Assembly (NCBI GenBank): GCA_964343835.1
Contig: CAYFKR010000009.1
Span: forward strand, 81,345-145,344
Source of the DNA: CALEMW01 sp964343835
GTDB taxonomy: Bacteria > Krumholzibacteriota > Krumholzibacteriia > LZORAL124-64-63
Direction of reading: 5' to 3'
Length of the DNA: 64,000 nt
Positions within the stretch are counted from its first letter, which is position 1; every line of letters starts with the position of its first letter. The notes beneath the pieces are model-generated. The model ran no database searches. It had not been told where the DNA came from and worked only from the letters and a program-made list of their open reading frames with translations. This document shows positions 60,775 to 64,000 of the stretch, piece by piece. A program made the translations under genes and the position numbers.

Positions 60775-61182
60775 TCAGTCGCCGAAGACGATCCCGATCT
60801 CGCGCAGGCCGTTCTCCACCGAGTCGGACGCATGGATCGCGTTCTCGGAGAGGGACGTGCCGTACAGGTCGCGGATCGTGCCGCAGGCGGCGTCGTCAGG
60901 GTTGGTGGCCCCGACCAGCTCCCGCAGCTTGGCCACGGCGTTCTCGCGCTCCAGGTGCATGGCCACCACGGGGCCCGAGCAGATGTAGTCGCAGAGTTCG
61001 CCGTAGAACGGGCGCTCCTTGTGGACGTCGTAGAAGAGCTCCACCGCGGCGCGGTCCAGCTGCTTCAGCTCGAGCTGCTTGATGCGGAATCCGGCCTTCT
61101 GGACGATGGCCAGGATCTCGCCGATCTTCTGGTATCCGGCGGCCACGACCTCCGGCTTGATCATCGAGTAAGTCTGCTCCAA
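60775..61182 (-). CDS. ndk: Nucleoside diphosphate kinase
   Basis: 135 residues. The phospho-accepting His117 lies in ENAIHASDS, and the start (YSMIKPEVVAAG) and GPVVAMHLERENAV are conserved. It balances NTP pools using ATP. The start is TTG at 61182, eight bases after GGAGG; the internal ATG would drop the first beta-strand. It follows sucD by 20 bases, so GTP/ATP exchange with succinyl-CoA synthetase output is plausible. Confidence 0.95.
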   Translation of the reverse strand: MEQTYSMIKPEVVAAGYQKIGEILAIVQKAGFRIKQLELKQLDRAAVELFYDVHKERPFYGELCDYICSGPVVAMHLERENAVAKLRELVGATNPDDAACGTIRDLYGTSLSENAIHASDSVENGLREIGIVFGD

Positions 61183-61202
61183 CGGTCTATCCTCCGAATG
61201 GG

Positions 61203-62087
61203 TTACGGTGCGTCCTTCCAGATCTCCTTGAGCAGCGGCACCACGTCCACGGGACGGTCGGCCACGGGGATTCCGGCGGCCTCGAGGGCGGCCTTCTTCT
61301 CCGCGGCGGTGCCGGTGCCGCCGGTCACGATGGCCCCAGCGTGGCCCATCCGCTTGCCCGGAGGCGCGGTACGGCCGGCGATGAACGAGACCACCGGGAT
61401 GTCCATGTTCTCCTTGATGTACTCGGCCGCGCGCTCCTCGGCGTCGCCGCCGATCTCGCCGATCATGACCAGGGCCTTGGTCTCCTCGTCGGCGTGGAAG
61501 GCCTTGAGGGCCTCCATGAAGTTGGTGCCGATGACGGGATCGCCGCCGATGCCCAGGCAGGTGGTCTGGCCCAGACCGGCCTTGGTCAGGGCGTCCACGA
61601 CCTCGTAGGTCAGGGTACCGCTGCGGGAGATCAGTCCCACGGGGCCCGGGGCCACGATGCTGCCGGGCATGATGCCCAGCTTGGCCTTCTGGCCGGGATT
61701 GATGAAGCCCGGGCAGTTGGGGCCCACCAGGCGCACGCCGCGCTCCTCGAGGTAGGGCATGACCTTGACCATGTCGACGGTCGGCACGCCCTCGGTGATG
61801 CAGACCACCAGCTTGCAGCCGGCGGCGGCGGCCTCGAAGACCGCACCCGCGGCACCCGCGGGGGGCACGAAGATGACCGAGGCCTCGGCGCCGGTCTCGG
61901 CCACCGCGTCGGCCACGTTGTCGAAGACGGGGACCTTGCCCTCGAAGGTCTGACCGCCGCGGCCCGGCGTGACGCCGGCCACGATGTTGGTCCCGTAGTC
62001 GAGCATCGACTTGCTGTGGAAGCTCCCGTCGCGGCCGGTGATGCCCTGGACGAGGATCTTCGTGTCGGCACTGCAGAAAATCGCCAT
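61203..62087 (-). CDS. sucD: Succinyl-CoA synthetase alpha subunit
   Basis: 294 residues. CoA-binding fold with QGITGRDGSFHSKSMLDYGT at the N-terminus, GPNCPGFINPG, and the phospho-His loop in MGHAGAIV (about 245). With SucC it interconverts succinyl-CoA and succinate with substrate-level phosphorylation. It lies 20 bases after sucC. Confidence 0.97.
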   Translation of the reverse strand: MAIFCSADTKILVQGITGRDGSFHSKSMLDYGTNIVAGVTPGRGGQTFEGKVPVFDNVADAVAETGAEASVIFVPPAGAAGAVFEAAAAGCKLVVCITEGVPTVDMVKVMPYLEERGVRLVGPNCPGFINPGQKAKLGIMPGSIVAPGPVGLISRSGTLTYEVVDALTKAGLGQTTCLGIGGDPVIGTNFMEALKAFHADEETKALVMIGEIGGDAEERAAEYIKENMDIPVVSFIAGRTAPPGKRMGHAGAIVTGGTGTAAEKKAALEAAGIPVADRPVDVVPLLKEIWKDAP

Positions 62088-62107
62088 TGTCGTTCCTCCC
62101 CTGCCGG

Positions 62108-63241
62108 CTACTTGCCGGCGAGTTCGAGGGCCTTCTGCACGGCCTCGTCCATGGTGGCGGCGCCGACCAGGTCGGTCTGCGCCAGGAGCTCGCGAGCCTC
62201 GGCCTCGTTGGTGCCGGTGAGCCTCACGACGATGGGAACCTTGATCTCCATGCGCTCGGTGGCGGCGATGATGCCCTTGGCCACGTCGTCGCAGCGGGTG
62301 ATGCCGCCGAAGATGTTGAACAGGATCACCTCGACGTTGGGATCGCGCAGGATGATCTCCAGGGCGTTGACGACCTTGTCCGGGTTGGAGCTGCCGCCGA
62401 TGTCCAGGAAGTTGGCGGGCATGCCGCCGTAGTACTGCACGAGGTCCATGGTGGCCATGGCCAGGCCGGCGCCGTTGACCAGGCAGCCCACGTTGCCGTC
62501 GAGCTTCACGAAGGAGAGGTCGGCCTCGCGGGCGGCGCGCTCGCTGGCGTCCTCCTCGTCCAGGTCGCGCAAGCCCTCGTAGTCCTTGTGACGGAAGAGC
62601 GAGTTGTCGTCGATGTTGATCTTGGCGTCGATGGCCTTGCCGATGCCGTCGTCCGTGAAGATGTACGGGTTGATCTCGGCCAGGGACGCGTCGGCGTGGG
62701 TGAACGCCACGTAGAGGCGCTGCATGCCGTAGGCCAGCTGGCGGGCCTTCTTCACGTCGCTGGTCATCTTCATGGCGATGGTCATGGCCTCGTGATCCAT
62801 CAGGCCGTAGCGGGGGTCGATCGGGTACTTGATGATGGCGTCGGGGTTGTCCTTGGCCACCTGTTCGATCTCCACGCCGCCCTCGGCGGAACACATCAGC
62901 AGCACGCGCCGCGTGGTGCGGTCCACGAGCATGCCCACGTAGTACTCCTCGGCGATGGTCTCGGCGGGGGTCACCAGGACCTTGCGGACCGTGTGGCCCT
63001 TGATGTCCATGCCCAGGATGTTTCCGGCGTGGGTGCGGACGTCGTCCATGCTGTCGCAGAACTTGACGCCGCCGGCCTTGCCGCGGCCCCCGGTCAGGAC
63101 CTGGGACTTGACCATGACGGGAAGGCCGTATTCCTCGGCCAGCGCCGTCGCCTCGTCCACGGTGGTGGCGACCTGTCCGGGCGGCACGTTCAGTCCGGCC
63201 GCGCGGAAGATCTCCTTCGCCTGGTACTCGTGGATGTTCAC
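62108..63241 (-). CDS. sucC: Succinyl-CoA synthetase beta subunit
   Basis: 377 residues, slightly shorter than E. coli SucC (388). An ATP-grasp N-terminal domain starts NIHEYQAKEIFRAAGL, with KSQVLTGGRGKAGGVK and the nucleotide site. The C-terminal part has NGAGLAMATMDLVQYYGG and the NIFGGITRCDDVA loop. The start is GTG 63241 with GGAGG six bases before it; the open frame to 63286 is not conserved. Upstream is a terminator of the preceding gene. Confidence 0.96.
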   Translation of the reverse strand: MNIHEYQAKEIFRAAGLNVPPGQVATTVDEATALAEEYGLPVMVKSQVLTGGRGKAGGVKFCDSMDDVRTHAGNILGMDIKGHTVRKVLVTPAETIAEEYYVGMLVDRTTRRVLLMCSAEGGVEIEQVAKDNPDAIIKYPIDPRYGLMDHEAMTIAMKMTSDVKKARQLAYGMQRLYVAFTHADASLAEINPYIFTDDGIGKAIDAKINIDDNSLFRHKDYEGLRDLDEEDASERAAREADLSFVKLDGNVGCLVNGAGLAMATMDLVQYYGGMPANFLDIGGSSNPDKVVNALEIILRDPNVEVILFNIFGGITRCDDVAKGIIAATERMEIKVPIVVRLTGTNEAEARELLAQTDLVGAATMDEAVQKALELAGK

Positions 63242-63284
63242 GGAAAACCTCCAGCTGTGAAATTCAAACAGGTTCCCTGATCGC

Positions 63285-63314
63285 AAAAAGGGGGGAGGAC
63301 CGGAGCCCTCCCCC
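63285..63314 (-). terminator. Intrinsic terminator of the COG2403-type gene
   Basis: An 8-bp stem GGGGGAGG/CCTCCCCC (63291-63298 with 63307-63314), followed on the - strand by CTTTTT. It separates the gene at 63326 from sucC. Confidence 0.85.
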
Positions 63315-63325
63315 TCCTAATAGCA

Positions 63326-64000
63326 CTAGCCGGTGAACTTGGCCAGCAGATCCTCCAGGTTCGGCGAACCGATCTCCTGCAGGTCGTAGCCGACGCGGGT
63401 GTTCGGCTTGTCGATCTTGACGATCCGGTTCAGGTCGATGGGCGTGCCGATGACCACGGCGTCGCAGTCGACCGCGTTGATCGTCTTCTCCAGGTCGGCC
63501 TTCTGCTCGTCGCCGTAGCCCATGGCCGGCAGCAGGGCGCCGATCTCCGGGTAGATCTCGAAGGTCTCGGCCAGCTTGCCGGTGACCCAGGGACGCGGGT
63601 CCACGAGCTCCTCGGCGCCATGGCGGAGGGCCGCCACCACGCCGGCGCCGTAGGTCATGCCGCCGTGGGTCAGGGTCGGGCCGTCCTCGACCACCAGCAC
63701 GCGCTTGCCCTGGATGACCGCAGGGTCGTCCACGGTCAGGGGCGAGGCGCCGTCGATAATCACGCAGTCGGGGTTGACCGAGCGGATGTTGTCGCGGACC
63801 AGCTGGATGTCGTCGAACTCGGCCTCGACGACCTTGTTGATCACCACGACGTCGGCCAGGCGCACGTTGTGCTCGCCGGGGAAGTACGAGAGTTCGTGGC
63901 CGGCGCGGTGCGGATCGGCGACGACGACGTGCAGGTCGGGCTTGAAGAAGGGGGTGTCGTTGTTGCCGCCGTCCCACAGGATGACGTCGGCCTCCTTCTC
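63326..64000 (-). CDS. Cyclic 2,3-diphosphoglycerate synthetase-like P-loop protein (COG2403), C-terminal part
   Basis: The last 224 residues are in the window; the 5' end is cut off. The segment VILWDGGNNDTPFFKPDLHVVVADPHR (split across residues 6-32) resembles the COG2403 family, which includes archaeal cyclic 2,3-diphosphoglycerate synthetase and bacterial proteins of unknown role. Later parts include VVINKVVEAEF, DGPTLTHGGMTYGAG and a final GSPNLEDLLAKF. The N-terminal P-loop is outside the window. The activity in bacteria is unproven. Confidence 0.7.
   Translation of the reverse strand, partial: EKEADVILWDGGNNDTPFFKPDLHVVVADPHRAGHELSYFPGEHNVRLADVVVINKVVEAEFDDIQLVRDNIRSVNPDCVIIDGASPLTVDDPAVIQGKRVLVVEDGPTLTHGGMTYGAGVVAALRHGAEELVDPRPWVTGKLAETFEIYPEIGALLPAMGYGDEQKADLEKTINAVDCDAVVIGTPIDLNRIVKIDKPNTRVGYDLQEIGSPNLEDLLAKFTG

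Noticed and set aside
60750..60775. Terminator at the end of ndk
   Set aside because: GGCGCC repeats can pair but there is no T run; too weak to list.

Overview
This is a 64 kb piece of a GC-rich bacterial chromosome from a Gram-negative (diderm) organism. An outer membrane is indicated by LptE, a Wza-type polysaccharide export protein, beta-barrel and lipoprotein genes, and an NfeD/SPFH pair. The short (287-residue) primary-type sigma factor, a DUF4837 lipoprotein and the overall gene set resemble uncultivated lineages around the FCB superphylum (Krumholzibacteriota/Eisenbacteria-like). That placement is inference; no 16S gene is present. Nine tRNA genes (eight of them intact-looking, one with an odd position 33) all encode their CCA ends.

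Layout. 1-5.6 kb is mostly on the + strand: a MerR fragment, tRNA-Pro(GGG), a family 2 glycosyltransferase, surE-pcm-membrane exporter, tRNA-Pro(CGG), a LysM/degenerate LytM protein, apt and tRNA-Arg(CCT). From 5.6 kb nearly everything is on the - strand. 5.6-8.6 kb holds holA, lptE and an NtrC-type regulator. 8.7-12.9 kb is a polysaccharide locus (initiating sugar transferase, export protein, UDP-sugar epimerase and 6-dehydrogenase). 13-30.6 kb is a dense housekeeping block, read in transcription order: sigma factor, tRNA-Val, thrS, infC, rpmI, rplT, pheS, pheT, zapB-like, zapA, a probable 6S RNA, rny, folD, ispA, dxs, nadK, recN. dnaK (30.9-32.8 kb) lies just before it. 32.9-35.0 kb has two glycosyltransferases. 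35.4-38.7 kb encodes a two-gene membrane redox module: a Tat-exported ferredoxin and an NrfD quinol-interacting subunit fused to a 13-haem cytochrome. 39.0-43.3 kb is a second polysaccharide locus (glycosyltransferase, Gfo/Idh oxidoreductase, second initiating sugar transferase, DegT aminotransferase). 43.6-45.6 kb (+) is inositol-phosphate synthase and a metallo-beta-lactamase-fold hydrolase.

The 45.6-46.9 kb stretch is the strangest part. It contains a degraded tRNA-like fragment, a 177-bp imperfect palindrome, a tandem copy of its right arm that runs into the 3' end of an orphan parA gene, and a perfect 17-bp inverted repeat over the likely parA promoter. From 52.3 down to 47.0 kb a tight operon carries an ECF sigma factor, its zinc anti-sigma, a DUF4837 lipoprotein, NfeD, SPFH and a beta-barrel protein. 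52.3-60.7 kb is the fatty-acid/phospholipid block (DUF177, rpmF, plsX, fabD, fabG, acpP, fabF, rnc) followed by TPR and secreted proteins. 60.8-64 kb is a cyclic-2,3-diphosphoglycerate-synthetase-like gene, sucC, sucD and ndk.

Working together: the split polysaccharide loci jointly supply most of a UDP-N-acetylglucosamine to UDP-diaminoglucuronate pathway plus two initiating transferases and several glycosyltransferases. Non-canonical starts are common (GTG, TTG, and an apparent ATC start for infC). Coordinates include stop codons.
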